From Anseranas semipalmata (lineage: Eukaryota; Chordata; Aves; Anseriformes; Anseranatidae), in the NCBI GenBank assembly GCA_013399115.1, contig VXAA01001094.1:224914-288913 (forward strand): a stretch of DNA of 64,000 nucleotides. The letters run 5' to 3'. Shown here in pieces: positions 1 to 14,500 of the stretch. Position 1 is the stretch's first letter. Each line of letters opens with the position of its first letter. The notes below the pieces were generated by a model. That model saw only the letters and a program-made list of their open reading frames with translations. It had not been told where the DNA came from and searched no databases. Position numbers and translations under genes: made by a program.

Positions 1-2446
1 AGATTTGAAAAGAAGATGAGACAGCTGTTAACATAACAGAAAGCATTGGCATGTTTGCGTTAGAGATTATTATGTTCAATATTTCCTTCCTTCCTTCCTT
101 CCACAGATTTCCTTTATGCTTCGTATTTATTTTAACCCTTTACACAGATAAGACCAGCTTCACAGATCTAACCATTGTCTAGTATTTTGCAGTTGTTCTC
201 CCTCTAATCTATCCTTATCACAATGGGATCCAGTAGGTACGGTTGATTGCCACAGGACTAGACTTTCGGAAGTCACTGCCTAAATAACAGCTTCAGCATT
301 TTCATGTGTATCTGTTGCATACACAGAATAAATTTGCCTATGCACAGCTGTTGATGGTGTAACCTGGAGTAGAAATACACGCTCAGAGCCTGTAGTGCTC
401 TTGTGCTGCTGGAGTGGAAGTTCTATGTTTGTAGTTGGACAGCACTTTCTGAGAGACAGGTAGGAAAGAAGGAACAAGGAGGCCCAAGTTACAATTTGCA
501 GACTCCCTGTAATTTGAAATTGCATTATTTTTATCTCTCTTCATTAGGTGGTTGCTTAGTGATCCTGTCATTGTTATCTACACATGGTGTTTACCAGGTG
601 GCTGCTATGCAAACCAGATGAGCAGGGGAGAGCTCTGTACAGTTCCCATACTTTTATGTGAGTGCCAGTCATAGTCTGGTCTTCCAGTGCCCTCCCATAT
701 CGTGGCATGTTTTAGAGGAAGAAGGGGAAGCGGAGATGCACTTGAGTGCTAACATTTACAGGCATTGTGCCAGTAGAGCAACAGCAGGTATGGTTGCCCT
801 TCACATACTGTGGGAGAGCAGGCTAATTGTCAGACCCTGCCATGGTTTGAGGACTGATGTTGGACAGACACTGGGCCTTCTTCCAGTGATGAAAGATAAT
901 GAACGCGCACCTCCCAAAGATGCCATGTGACTCCCTGCTGAGACACCCCTCGCTAAGCGTAGGGAGCATAAGCAAGCTGTGTTCCCACGCAATAGCTCCT
1001 ATGAAAGAAAAAGGCTCACTCTTTCTCCCCTTCAATCCCAAAAGCAAAGCTGAGGTGAGGCCAGTAAGCACTTAGCTCCCTTTTGGGCTTTTGTTTTTTT
1101 GTTTTTTGTTTTTTTTTTAGGGAAAATGTATTTTGAACTTTGTACCATACCTTTTCTTCCCACTGTCTCACTATCTGCTCGTACTGGGGCCAAGATAACA
1201 TTCCTTCTAGTTAACGTGATGAGATGTCGGAAAACAGTGTGAGCAGCTGTGGTTTTCTGCTGGTGTTTTTGTATCTTCTGTCCGGATGGTTTGCTGACAG
1301 GAGAATCAGGTGGTGTAGGAAGGTCGGTCAAATTTCCATTGCAGAATTAGGGAAGGTGAACTGAAATCCAGACAGCCTTTGTTCACGTATTGGCAGTCAT
1401 CCAAGATTGTGCTGTTGCTACAGACTCGCTAGACTGTATAAATATAGTGAGAAGGGTCAAAGTCCTGTAACTTGTAGATGGCTGAATGTAAAATGTTTCA
1501 TTTCTTGGAACGTTTTCAGCCTTGCCTTTGAACCCCTATGCTTGAGTGTGGTTCAGGCTTTATTGACATCTGTTGACTCAGAGGTTTGGCTCCAGGCTGG
1601 TAATTATTAAATTCAGTCCCAACCCAAGACTAAGATACCTAATTCCCTACGGTGCGCATGCGCACAGAGGTGTTAATACAGAGATGGATTGTGGTTGTGT
1701 CTTCACAGCATAAAAGGTGCTTTGGAGTTTGAGGAATTGAGTTGTGAATTCAATGGATTTTAATATTTGCAAATAATGAAAGAAAGACCTGCAGTCAGAT
1801 AGTTTTCTAGTTAGTAATTATCCAGGTGTATTACTGTTCTTTCAAAGGCTGTTCCTAGAGATTTCTACTCAGCATCCTATAATAAATGTTGCCAAAATGC
1901 AAGACAAACAACATATTCTGTAATCCTTTCAGCTTATCTAGTACATACCTTGGCTTCTGTTTTTTCATTTAGTTGGACTGCATTTGACTGAAGTCAGTGG
2001 AGTTACATGAGTGTAATTAAAATGGAATGTAGTGTACTGGGCTACAGAACACAACTGTACATTTTCACATGAATTGCATGAAGAGTGTTTGATAAAGTCA
2101 CAATTTGTTTTCAGAGTGATAAGAATGTAACTGTACTGTAGAACATAAGAGCACAGTTTGGTCCAAAGAAAACATGAAAATACACTACTGAGAATGCTTC
2201 ATCTTGTCTAATTTTAAACAACTTAAATATTTTCCCTACTTTGTTTCTTCTACTTTGGGAGCCTGTCACACAGTTTAAGCGAGGGCAATTTTAAGAAACT
2301 TTTAATCCCTGATCTGAATTTCCCATTGTTTAGTTTTACTCTTTAATGCATGGTCACATTTCTTTCAGTTCAATTCCTTGATGCTCTGATTTAGATAACA
2401 ATGTCTTGTTGGACATGAAAGTACAAATGCTGTCTCTTTTTCTTAG
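1..2446 (+). other. DSP intron 4 (3' part), no exon seen
   Basis: This non-coding stretch precedes the first visible DSP exon and ends in the acceptor tract and AG at 2445-2446. It contains a short TTCC repeat (about 82-105), a T-rich run near 1094-1119, and an isolated 14-base CpG palindrome at 1652-1665. The open frames in it are short, lack splice context and resemble no desmoplakin segment. The missing upstream exons 1-4 are not here. Confidence 0.8.
1652..1665. promoter_or_regulatory. Perfect CpG palindrome matching the NRF1 consensus
   Basis: The 14 bases GTGCGCATGCGCAC read the same on both strands and contain TGCGCATGCGCA, a full match to the NRF1 dimer consensus (YGCGCAYGCGCR). It sits alone in AT-rich, CpG-poor intron sequence. 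The match is seen in the sequence; binding is inferred. Confidence 0.4.
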
Positions 2447-2575
2447 GCTGAAATGGAGCTAGTGAAATGGGGGTTTGATGCAGCATCTATCGAACAACAG
2501 ATTAGTGACCACAGGAGAACTCATAATGCCATTGGAGACTATCGCTGGCACTTGGACAAAGTCAAAACAGATCTG
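2447..2575 (+). CDS. DSP: DSP exon 5 (plakin domain, spectrin repeat)
   Basis: 129 nt, 43 codons, phase 0 at both ends, starting [18 protein letters not shown] and ending KVKTDL before the donor gtaatt. It corresponds to about human residues 200-242, inside the first crystallised spectrin repeat of the plakin domain. The acceptor tract is tctctttttcttag. An open frame runs on past the donor to 2698, but that extension is intron. The following 1.2-kb intron holds a tetranucleotide microsatellite. Confidence 0.97.
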
Positions 2576-5500
2576 GTAATTACTGTCTTCCCTTACACAT
2601 TGTTTAGTCTAGATTTGTATCCTTGGCTTGCCAGTGTTTCACTGCAACAAGTAATGCTGAACAGCTCAGCTTCTTTTCAGAAAGCACTGATATCATGATA
2701 GCGACTGCTTTCCACCCTAGTATTTATTATTTCATGATTATTCAGTGTTTCACTTCTTTCCCCAGAATTTTATAATGAAAATTTAGTAGTTATTTAACAT
2801 TTTGTTGTTGCGTTCCCAAACTGGCAGACAAATATTGGGACATTTTTGTGAGAAGAATGGCTAAGAATGGTTGTTCTCATTTTCTTATGTTAAAACAAGA
2901 AAGCAAAAGGATAATGTGTGTGCTTAGATATAGCCTTGAGTAATGGGGGAGTTTCTGTGAAAAATGCCCAAACTCTGGGCTAAATCTATCTATCTGTCTA
3001 TCTATCTATCTGTCTATCTATCTGTCTATTTATTTATTTATTTATTCCCCTTCTGAGGCTTCTGGTCCACCTCTGGGTTTTGTGATTGGAATAAAGAAGT
3101 CAATGAAAGTGCAGTGGTTAACTTCTGCTATCAGCCTAACAACTAGATATAGGAGGAAGACTTACTTCATGTCCATCTTTTCTGTTAATTCTTCACATGG
3201 ACAAGAGGAGAGGGGGTTGGATCTAAAGGAAAGGGATTCAGTTCCGAAGCTCTGTTCTCAGATAAGCTGAAGAGCTGAAGGGTTGTTATTCCCTTTTCCC
3301 TTCTGCTTATTCAAATAGGAAAGTTAATAGTCTAGCCCTATTGAATACTAGTTCCAAGGTTGTGCAGGTTCCCAGTCATAGAAATGGGAATAAAAATTGG
3401 AGCATGCTGCTCAGATCATAGTTTATACTACTTCACAGTCTTAATAAAGCTAACTCTAGGACTACCTAGATGGTTCCCGAGAACTATTTAGGAGTTTGGT
3501 ACAGAAAGAGATCCAATTCTGGAAGCTGTTTTTGTATTACAGGAGTTATGTTCAACCTGGCTTATGAACATCTCTGTGGGAAATAAGTTTGTCCAAGCCT
3601 TCGTTTTATACTTCTGGCCCTCCAGTGGTGCAGATCTGCTGCTCACCTAAGTCCCTTGCAGGCATTTGCAAACTACCACCTGAAATTATAACATCATGGT
3701 ACTGGCCCTGTAGAGGAAGTACCCACAAATAGGCAGCTTGTAAAAGGCACACTAAATATTTGCTGTCTCTGTTTCAGCGGGAGAAAGCTGCGGTTCATCA
3801 GCTGGAGGAAGAATATGAAGGATTGCTGGTGAGCACAAGCTATGTTCATATCTGATACTCTCTATGACAAGTGCTTTTTGCATTGTTTGCACTGGTGTGA
3901 TAGTCAAGGGACAGTTCAAGCTTCAACAGAATGATAGATGCATATATAACTAATTCCATTCAGCAGTGTTTTCTAGTTTATATGAGGCTTAGTTTGAGGC
4001 ATGAATTTGAGATTAATTCAGTACCTGGTTTATAGCTGATTTACCAGGAAGTTTCTAGTTTGCACCAGGTGAAGCAGGTTGGTCACTAAGCAGGTGAAGA
4101 GTAGAACTCTACTTCCTTAATGGGAGTAGATGTAGCAGTAAAGTTAGTCTATATCAGAAGCTTAAAAAAATGACTCAAAGCTGGGATTAGAACCAAATTC
4201 TGTTTAGGGCTCTGTATCTTGTCCATGTTGGGTCTTCATGTAAAATACTGAGAATCTTGTGCAAATGGTAGATTTAACCCTTGGGATTGGAAGCTGCTTC
4301 CTGTACACATTTCAAATAACAGGATATGCATTATCATGCAAGGACAGAGAAGGAATCTTTTCATGAAGTGTCATCTGTGCAAAAGGCGCTGCTACAACAT
4401 CAAGGATATACTATCAGCAGCAAATGCAAGTAAAAGTGATGTTAAATTTTCAGGCATTTTCTTGTATTTTGCCCCATGTCTTTTTGCTCGCTTGCCTACA
4501 CGTCTGCTACACTTGTGTTTGAAATGGCTTTAGGAAGCTGGTGACTTCAGATTCCCATTGTTCTTTAAATCCAGGCATGTTATTCGCTGTCCATTGCCAA
4601 CAGGTTTCATAGCTCTGTAGATCCAGGCACATTGTCCATTGTCCATTGCCAACAGGTTTTATAGCTGTGTGGTTTTTACTGTTATTCTTAGTTCAAAAAA
4701 ACATAAATGTGCATGCTGTGCTTTTGGCTTCCCCTTCTCCACCCAGCACAGGCTTTTCTGTGTTTATTGCTTCTCATTTCTGGAATTCCTTGCAGAAATA
4801 CTCCTTTGAGAGAATGGATCAGCTCCGTCAATTCCAGAATCTCATCCAAGCCACCAGCAGAGAGATCATGTGGATCAATGACTGTGAGGAAGAGGAGCTT
4901 CTCTACGACTGGAGTGACAGGAACACAGATATTGCCAGGAAGCAGGAGGCCTTCTCTGTAAGACAGCACAACCTCCCCCTGCTTTCCAATGACTCTCTTT
5001 TGGCATATTGAGGGAGGAACAGGGGAACTGATCATGGGACAGGCATTTCTTCTCTCTTCCTAAGTACCTTTTTATTTTTCTTTTTTTTTTTTTTTGTCAA
5101 AACACTTTTGGATTAAGTACTGTGTGACAACCTTTTGAATCAAGACTGGACATCAGCTGGAAGACTGTGCTCAGTCAACCACTTGCTGTGGATTCTTTTG
5201 ACCTTGGAAACTGACCTTATCAGTACAGTTCACTGAGAACTAGTAATCACACATAGCTTGTGCACAGTCGTTACGTTGACAAGCTGAACCAGGGGACTTG
5301 AATCAAGCAGTTCAGTTCTCCCTGATAGGACTACACAGGGGCTAGGGGTCTCTGTATGTGGTCCTCATCTCTTCACCAGGAAGTAGAGCTATTCTGGAGG
5401 GAATTGCTCTCTCTTCCCGTGATGGTCTCACCAGCAGTACATTGAGAGCACTGTCAGAGGTGGTTTGCACTGCTCCTTCTTGTCTTCTGTGGGTCCAAAG

Positions 5501-8500
5501 GGAAACTGAGCACATGTGTTTCTTTAGACAATGTTGGTGCTGATCACCAAAGTAAAAAAGCAATGAAGGTTCACACCATTAAGGAGAATCTCTCTCTCTC
5601 TCTTTATTTTTTTTTTTTAATTCAGTTCTTCTGGATGTTGCAAAAATGCAGTCAGCCTTGCTTCCATCATTCCTCTTTGACAGGAAAGGCTAAATTTTGG
5701 GTGCTTTGCTCTGTGAAGTGGCAGGCCTGGAGACTAGAACTAAAATGACTACCTTCTTTGATTCTGCTGTCTTCATATTTAGCTTCAGTGCACTGAGTAG
5801 AATTAATATGTACTGTTAGCAGGGATAATTTTACAGAGTCATAACTATCTGGAAAATTTTAAGTGAATTATTCTAAGCATTGTGCCTTTGGAGGCTTGTT
5901 TAACACTGTGTTTTGGTTGTTTAGAAACGTATGAGTGAACTGGAGCTTAAAGAAAAAGAACTCAACAAGCTAAAGCAAGAAAGTGACCAGCTAGTGCTCA
6001 ACCAGCACCCTGCTTCAGACAAAATTGAGGTGAGTTAGACTTCATGTGATTTAACTTGCTCCTTTAGTTGCTACGTGGGAAAAGTTCTCAGTGAAAGTCC
6101 ACAAATGAAATGCTGCATTTGGACCTGAGAAGGGTTTGCTTGCCAAAAATCATGTCTGTTTTTATCCAGCTGTATGAACTACTCTAATAAACATTACTAC
6201 CTTCCTCTGCAAACCTGTCCACAACTACTCCAGGCTTCTTAAGAGCTTGGGGGAGATCTCATTGCTACCAAATTTGATGATAGATGCATATTAAAATTAA
6301 TATAGGGGCTTAGGGACTTGTCTAAATATATTGAAATTGGTGTATCTCATGGGAGTTAACTTCAGTGCAGCAGAATTTATGGTAGGAAGGCATGTCATTC
6401 TTCTTCTGCTATCTTAGAAAGCATGTTTTGAAGATAGCCACACCCTTTGAGGGTTTATGTTTAATCCAGGTGCAAATACTTTCTGCCGCTGAAATTTATA
6501 GTGCATTTCTACAACTTAGCCAAGACATTTTTGCTTTCATGGCTTGGTATATGTTTACCTTTCAATTACAGAGGCTGTAACAATTTGGAAAATCTCATTC
6601 TATTAGGAAATGCTGTAGTTATGGTTTTAAATGTGCATAAGAACCCCAAAGGTGAAAGAATCTAATAGGAAAAAATGAGTTCTTTCTGCTTTTCAACGTG
6701 TTTACTTTGTAATTTGTTATCATGTTGTATGGAATCACCATTCATAATTCCCTCTGTGGTCTTTCTCTGCCTTAAAGGAAAGATCTGTGCAAGCTCCAGC
6801 AGTGAAGTAAAAAGTTGTGTGTAATTTTCTAAAGATCTTACATAAAGAGTATGTGAGAAGTTTTGATTTAAAAGTAGCCATCATAAGCAATTGTGTTTGA
6901 CAGTGCTCCTTAGAAGGAGAACATGACGATTTGCAATTGAAATATTTTATTTGCACTGCTGTTTTGTGCATTTCACCCCTTTGTTCGTGCGCTTCAGGCT
7001 TTATGCTGATCAAACAAAATTCACATCATGAACAAATTTCTCTCTGCATTCCACAAACAGGTATTTAACTCTCTTCAGTTAGGTAGACACTTAGAAGTTG
7101 GGGAACTATTTGCATGAGTTACATTATTCTGGTGTGCATGAATTTGTTTTAGTAGATATTTCACTTTCATTTATGTGGAGCATAAATAATTGTGCTTGGG
7201 TCTAGGTATGGGAGAGAGATCAGTGTGATGATTTGAGTTCTGTATATTTTTATTTTTCTTAGGCCTACATGGATACACTACAAACTCAGTGGAGCTGGAT
7301 TCTTCAGATCACCAAATGCATTGATGTTCATCTGAAAGAGAATGCAGCTTACTTTCAGGTGAGTAGTGATGTGGAGAATTCACACTTACTTTTGAATTAT
7401 GTAAAAACTAGACAATTATTCATTCATGAATTATTACTTTAAAAAAAACTTCATATTTCCAGCATTTAAATATTTCTTTTAGGAATTCACACATTTCACA
7501 CAGCTCATTTCATTTGCTAGCATTGTTGAGTAACAAAAAATTGTATTTGCTATTTTCCATGTGTAAGAATTTCCAGGGCTATCAGCATGTGCTCAATAAG
7601 AGCTTTCAGAATTTAGTTTTAGAATTTAGTTTTGTGAATGTGATGAATAGTTCATGGGAGATCTGTCATATCCCTCACTACTTTTGTTAAAAGTGTGAAT
7701 CCCACCAAAGGTATTTTTCCTGTATCAAAATCTTCCTAAATCCGTGCACAATTAGACATAACGCAATGTTACCATATTGTTATAAATCTTACTGTTCTGC
7801 CAGATGTGAACTGGGATTTCTCATGAAAGGAATCCAGTAATTTTTAGTGGACATTTTTGTGAGAGCTGTGTGCAACTGAAATCGCAACTTTTTTCCTGTA
7901 GTTCTTTGAAGAGGCCCAAGCCACAGAGTGCTATCTGAAGAATTTACAAGACTCCATCAGAAAGAAGTTCATTTGTGATAAGAGCATGTCACTGCAATGC
8001 TTGCTGGAGCAGATCAAAGAGCTGGAGGTACTGTTCCACCCAACTCACAGGTCATGTTCTGTCTTGCATGGAAATCAGTTGCCCTCTTCAGATACCAAAT
8101 ATTAACCCAGGTGTACTGCAGTGGTGATAAACAGTACTGCATGAACTTGAAACGCTAATGGTATATTCATGCCCATTTCTTAGGATAGCCTACAAATGGA
8201 TCAGTGTTATTTTAATTTGTGTAATATTGTTTGGGAACTCTGTTGATTTCTTTTCAAATCCGGATTGAGCCTTAACAAATTTCCAAGTTTCTGACATACT
8301 AACAAATTGAAAAAACGAAAGATTATCGTTCATAGGTGGTAGGATAGATTTTGCCTCAAAAGATAAGGATAAGTGCATTTAATAAATGATTCATCATGTC
8401 ATGTTATATCACTGTAATCTCTTTGAAAGGACTGAACTCTAGTGTTTTGTTATTTTTGTTTGTTTGTTTTAGCAATTTGCTCATCATGAGTTAGCTCTTA

Positions 8501-11500
8501 CAATTCCAAATTGAATATATTTGAAGAAAAGTGGTCAGTGATGTAAAGGGCAATTGGTGAAGTCAGGGTTGAGAGTGTCGTTACTATCTTTTTTTTTTTT
8601 TTTTTTGTAACATTCGTGTTACAATAATTCTTTATATTTATTCCTGTTTCTTACACCTCAGTTTAACCACATTGTAGATCTCAATGAAAAACAACAGCTT
8701 CTTGAAGTTGCAAAGAAATTTAGTTTGTTGTTTCTACTCTCTTTTTTTAAACTGCAGTTTTACATTATAGGCCAAAGACTCATCCCACGGGAGCTAAAGG
8801 AAATTTTGCCTACAGTGGGCTCCAGATATACGCCTCTCTTAATAAACCAGTGGGAACTAGATGTTGTTTCTTTTTACAATTAATTTTTAACATGCAATTA
8901 ATCTTTGCAGAATGAACGAGAGAGAATTCTTGAATACAAGAGACAAGTGCAGAGTTTGGTGAATAAATCCAAGAAGATCGTGCAGCTGAAGCCACGTAAC
9001 CCTGACTACCGGAGTAATAAACCCATTATCCTCAAGGCTCTGTGTGACTACAAACAGGATCTGGTAATGTATCCCTCTTTTGGCTGAAATGAACATCACG
9101 TAAACTAAAATGTGGCAAATGATTTAGTAATCAAACTATTGAACTGATAGATGTAATGTTTTTGTCTGCTTTTGGTGAACATTTAAGTTTCTTCAGCAAA
9201 AAAAGCTCTGACTTTCATGCATTGTTTAAGTATGCCTAGTCAAAATGATTATTATTACTCCAGTTTAAATAGTATCAGCATTCATGGTTCAAATTGGAAC
9301 AGGAAAGACTCATTAATAGGGTTGAAACTGTTATACAGATGCTTCCCAGCATCTTTCCCTTTCCTTAGGTCAACACTTCATCTAACAAAAGGTGGGGGAT
9401 GTGGTGGTTTCTTCCTCTTCAGTACTGGCGATGCTCGGGTTTGTTTTTTTATTGTTTCTTAACAGATTAGATGCATTTTCTGCTTACGTGCTCTTTTTCT
9501 GCTTCTCTGGTTACCAATTACCCAGTTTTGTTCTTTATCTGTAAAACTTGTTTTACCTGATTCACTAGGTTGCACTCCTATAGTGACCGCTAATTGACCA
9601 TTGTGATTTGTGTTTACAATTACAATTTCTGCTATCCACTCTGTCTTCCTTATCACATTTCATTCTGGAGTCACAGAAGTTCAGCCCAGACAGCGTAACT
9701 ACTTGTTGTTACTGTAAGCAAAGCTAAACAAATTTAGGCAGTGGTTGCCTGGCTGCTTGGCAATTGTCCTCACAGTTAAACAAGCTAAAATCTGCTCAGA
9801 TGAAGTTAAGCCCAGACAAATCCAGAGACCATGCATGGTTAGGTCAATGCAAAGCCCATAGCCTTTTGCTAGTAATGTCAAAAATTATATTTGCTTGCTG
9901 TAGAGGTGTGATGCAGTGAGGGACTCCTGTCATGATAAATGATAGGAGGAGCTTCCCCCTCCTGGATGTGTGTGGGTTGTAAGCTGCGCCATGGCCTCAG
10001 GGTATCAGAATTTCTGGCAGACACAGCTGGTGGATCTAGCTCTGCAGCACTCACTCCTAGTCCCTTTACAAGTATGGATGCAGCAGTAAGCACCCTTTTG
10101 CTTCCATCTTGCTGTGGGGTGGCTTACAGCCACGAATGATTGTGTAGCTTACAGTGTCCATGTGTCCACACTCAGTCATTGATGTTTGTCATGGCAAGCC
10201 CCAAGTCTGATGGTCAACTGGCAACTGCTTAGAGTGTTCTGTGGCTCCCACTTGGTTTTCCAGGGTTTTCTTTTCATCTTTTCTAGATGCATCTTTCTTG
10301 TCTCTCTTTTAGAAACCCCATCTTGCTTAACTAAAGAAAAAAATGTTGTTCTGCATTCCTTACAGAAAACAGTGCGCAAAGGAGATGAATGCATCCTGAA
10401 GGACAATAATGAGCGCAGCAAGTGGCTGGTGACTGGCCCTGGAGGAGTGGATATGCTGGTGCCATCTGTTAGTCTTATCATCCCACCACCCAATCCATTA
10501 GCAGTGGATCTAGCTACCAAGTGAGTTGCTGCCTGGGTTTGGGCACCTACCACAGGGAGTAGATAGAGTTTGTTCAAAATAGCAGCCGACCACAAAACTT
10601 GGTCTGTGTCCTAATCAGAGTGCCCCGCACCCTGTAAGGGTGGGGGATTACGGATTAGACTCCCGACTTGAGGAAGTTGACTTCAGTGAAACTTTCTGTG
10701 AACTAGGATGGGATCTAAAAATATTTAAAACTTAACTTTTACAAGGTTTTTCTCATCTCTGGTAATGTGTCCTATCTTAAAGTTGTCCCTAACTGATGTA
10801 GGTTAGAATAGGCACAAGGCTCTGTAGATGTGCAGGACATCAGCTTGACACCAACAGCTATAGGAATGCACTTCTTATAGCCACTTTGTGGAAGGGAACA
10901 CAGTATAGAAAATCCCTGAAATAAGAGACCTGAGCCAGGAGGCCTACACAATGCAGCAAACTTGAGCTTGAGTGAGCAGTCAGTAGATCTGTATCCATGT
11001 GCTGCTGCTGTTGGACTTACTACATAGGGCACACTGTGTTGTGCAAATATGTTGAACTGGCTCGTAGGTATGAGCTGGCTTGTGTGGAGCCAGCTCAGGT
11101 GGTGTTGTGCTCATGCCGTAGACGTGTCCTGATTGTTCAAAGCTCTGTCTGAAAGCCTGGTTTGTCTTGTAGTTAATACTTTTTGATGCCTTTTGATAGT
11201 TAGAATTATGTGCATAATATTACTTCAGGCTCTCTTGTGAGAAGAAAAGTGTCTGAGCTTGCTCTTTTTTTTTTTCTTTTTTTTTTTTCACCACTGTGCA
11301 AAAAAAATGTTAGCAGTGCTAGCTATGCTCTTAAGCAAATTACTGGAGAGAGTTTGGAATTTTAGCTGTAAATTCATTGGTATACTAATTATTAATCTGA
11401 AAGTTAAGGATAAATTCATTTGCATTTTTTTTCTGATAGAGAACAAGCTTTAACACACTGAACATTTCGTGGATGTTTCTTGTGATGTTTTGTAGCTACG

Positions 11501-14500
11501 TTACAGGTTTTGACCATAGAATTTCTTTTCCCATCTCAGAATTGAGCAGTACTATGAAGCTATTCTGGCCCTGTGGAACCAGCTGTATATCAACATGAAG
11601 AGCCTGGTATCTTGGCATTATTGCATGATTGACATCGAGAAAATCAGAGCGATGACTATTGCCAAGGTAAGACTCTGTCAGGCCTTAACTGTGGACCAAG
11701 GACATCCATGACCTGTCCTCTGCTGCGCCAAACAGTGCTTGCTGTATGTTCTGCAAAACTGTGTGCCTTCCTTTTGCTGTGTTGCACAAGCAGTTGTGTA
11801 CGGAAATTGTCGTTTTATTTAAGGAGAAGCAAAATGCTTTCCCATTCAAACATAATATGGATAAAAATGAAGATTAGCTAAGGGGACTTATTACATACTT
11901 GCTGTACTAGTTCCCAATGCGCGGGCATGGATAGACACAGTAAAAGGTGAAGATGCTAACTATTCTTAAGCTGTGAAATGTTTGTTACAGTAATAGATTA
12001 GCCTAAAAGGCACGTTGTGCACCATACTTCTGGAGGCAGCCTGAGTAGGTTTTATTCTAAAAGAAGATTCCTCTGTTTTTCTGTAGATCTATTAGTATGT
12101 TCCTTAATAATTCACTAGTCATATACCTTCTCCAATTCCTGCCTTTTTTTCAAAACTCTTCTTCCTTATTTCAGCTGAAAACAATGCGTAAGGAAGATTA
12201 CCAAAAAATAATAACTGACCTAGAGATCCATTATCAAGAATTCCTCAGGAACAGCCAAGGCTCAGAGATGTTTGGTGATGAAGACAAACGAAAGATCCAG
12301 ACTCAGTTCACTGATGCTCAGAAGCACTACCAAACCTTGATTATACAACTGCCCAATCAACCACGGCAGCCACAAACAGGTCTGTTGTCCTCTTGTTTTC
12401 TCGCAGCGGTTGTACTGCTTGGGTTTCTTTGTTTGGAGCGGAAGAGAAGGAGCTGCATTTTCACTTTATGTGAAAATGTTCTCATAAACTTATGCACAGA
12501 AACATGTCCAAGAATTGTAATTGCTGTCTCCCAGGAAAACAAAACTGGCCACACACAGGGAAGAGTATGTTTTTGTTTCTTCCTTCCATTGCTATGAATC
12601 TGGAAATAGTCCTCTGAAGTTCGTGGAACTTGGTGGGAAAATGAGAAGAATTTAATCCATCTGTTATGTTTTCAGTTGTTAGGAAGCAAAACCTGACTGC
12701 TGCATTTGAGGAAACAAGTTTATCTTTTTGTGAAGGGGAAATTTCATTACGTAAAACAGCTGCCTAATGGCCCAGATCTTCTACCTGTTCTCAGTTCTAA
12801 AAATCAAACCAATGCTTAGGTCACTTTGGCACTGCATTGGCTTTCTGTGTGTAGGAGGTCAGTTCTGTGGCAGATGACATTTACCCAATTCATTTTACAG
12901 TGATCCCAACTGAGACCTGTCCTGTGGGTTCCTCAAACACCATTATAGTTAATGAGAGAAACCGAGAACATGATAAACAGGAGGCCTGGCTGCTGATGGA
13001 GCTTCAGAAACTTCGGCGTCAGATTGAAGCTTCTGAGATTCGGATGGTTCAGAGAGCTCCACTTGGAGTGGATCAAGGGGCTCTGCATGACTTTTCTGTC
13101 AGAATACAGGATTTAGAGGTAACTGTGTATGTTTTTCATTGAGCTTCTCAAGTTCATCATGACTCTGTTCTGCAGAGCATACTGCAATTGTATTTCTGAT
13201 CAGCTGGGAAAGACACACCCGCGCCCCGTGCATATATTTTTCAATTGGAAGCTAACCATGATATTTGGATTGATGTTTAGCTCCTTATCCGGGTGCCTAA
13301 GTAGAAAAAGTTGACTCTTGTATTTTAGAAGACAAATTCTGTCAGGCTAACAGTACAGAAAGCCTGATGTCAAGTGGACAAGAGCTCACATTAAGCCTCA
13401 TCCAGGTTAAAGCACTGTTAACATCCTTTTGTATGGACCCTACTTTACCACGTACCTTTGAAGCGCTGTCTGTGGGATGTGAGTGCATACATGAGGCTTA
13501 CAGACTCTCTCCCCCTCCCAACTCCTAAGATTCGAAGGAGACTGGAAAGAGAAGATCAGTAAGAAAAGAGAACAGATTCAGTTTGAGAAATTATACTGGG
13601 GCAATGAGGTTGCAAGAAGGACCTTGGCATGTCCACTGAGGGAAGTAGGCAGCTGGCAGTAAGGCATTCTGTGACCTGCTTTCTACAGAGCTGAGTTCCA
13701 GAGTGGAAGAGGTGCTCAAAGAGGTATTGCCTGTTGTGGACTGTATGAAATAGAAACTACAGAATGTTACTTATGTGAGGCACTGCTTCATTCCTCAGTC
13801 AAGCTGGTTAGATAAGACCAGACTATTTGGATAAGGAGACCAATAGCATATGTACTGTAGAATTATCAGTCAGCCACTAAAAATGTGTAAATCAGGCATT
13901 CTCTTTCCTTAGGGTGTGCAGAATGACTCTCAAATAATGGCTGAAACCCTCAATAAGCATAAGGACTTGCTGCCTAACTTCAGAGGCTGTGAAAAGTATG
14001 TGTACTTGCAATCTGAGATAAATGCCCTATTTCAAAAACTGGAGAATATTAATGGTGTTTCTGCTGGCTACTTAGACAGGTAAGAAAATTGAGGTTATAG
14101 CAATAAATCACTCACTTTCTTCTGTAATCCTTAGTCCAGAAATCTGCCTTTTGTTATCAGTAGTATAAAATTATACCTTCTTTCCTACAAATGCTCTATG
14201 TGTGGGTAGAAACAGAGACTTATGTGCATTTCTTCTCTTTTCTGAAAGACTAAAAAAAAGAAAAAGAAAAATGAGAATCATGGGTATCACTGAATTTTCT
14301 TTTGTATTGCCTATTCTCTTTAACTAATGATCGACAATTAATTAGAATTGGCACCTTTCCTGCTTCAGTCCCTAATGGATTTATCTTGTGTTATATTATC
14401 TATTGTAGCTTGAATGTACTGAGGTGTCTGCTCCAGCTTATTCTACAGACAGAAGATGTGATCAGAGTTTTTGAAGTCAGACTGTCTGAAGAGGAGACTG

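Noticed and set aside
10176..10595. 139-residue minus-strand frame opposite DSP exon 12
   Set aside because: Shadow of the conserved plus-strand exon.
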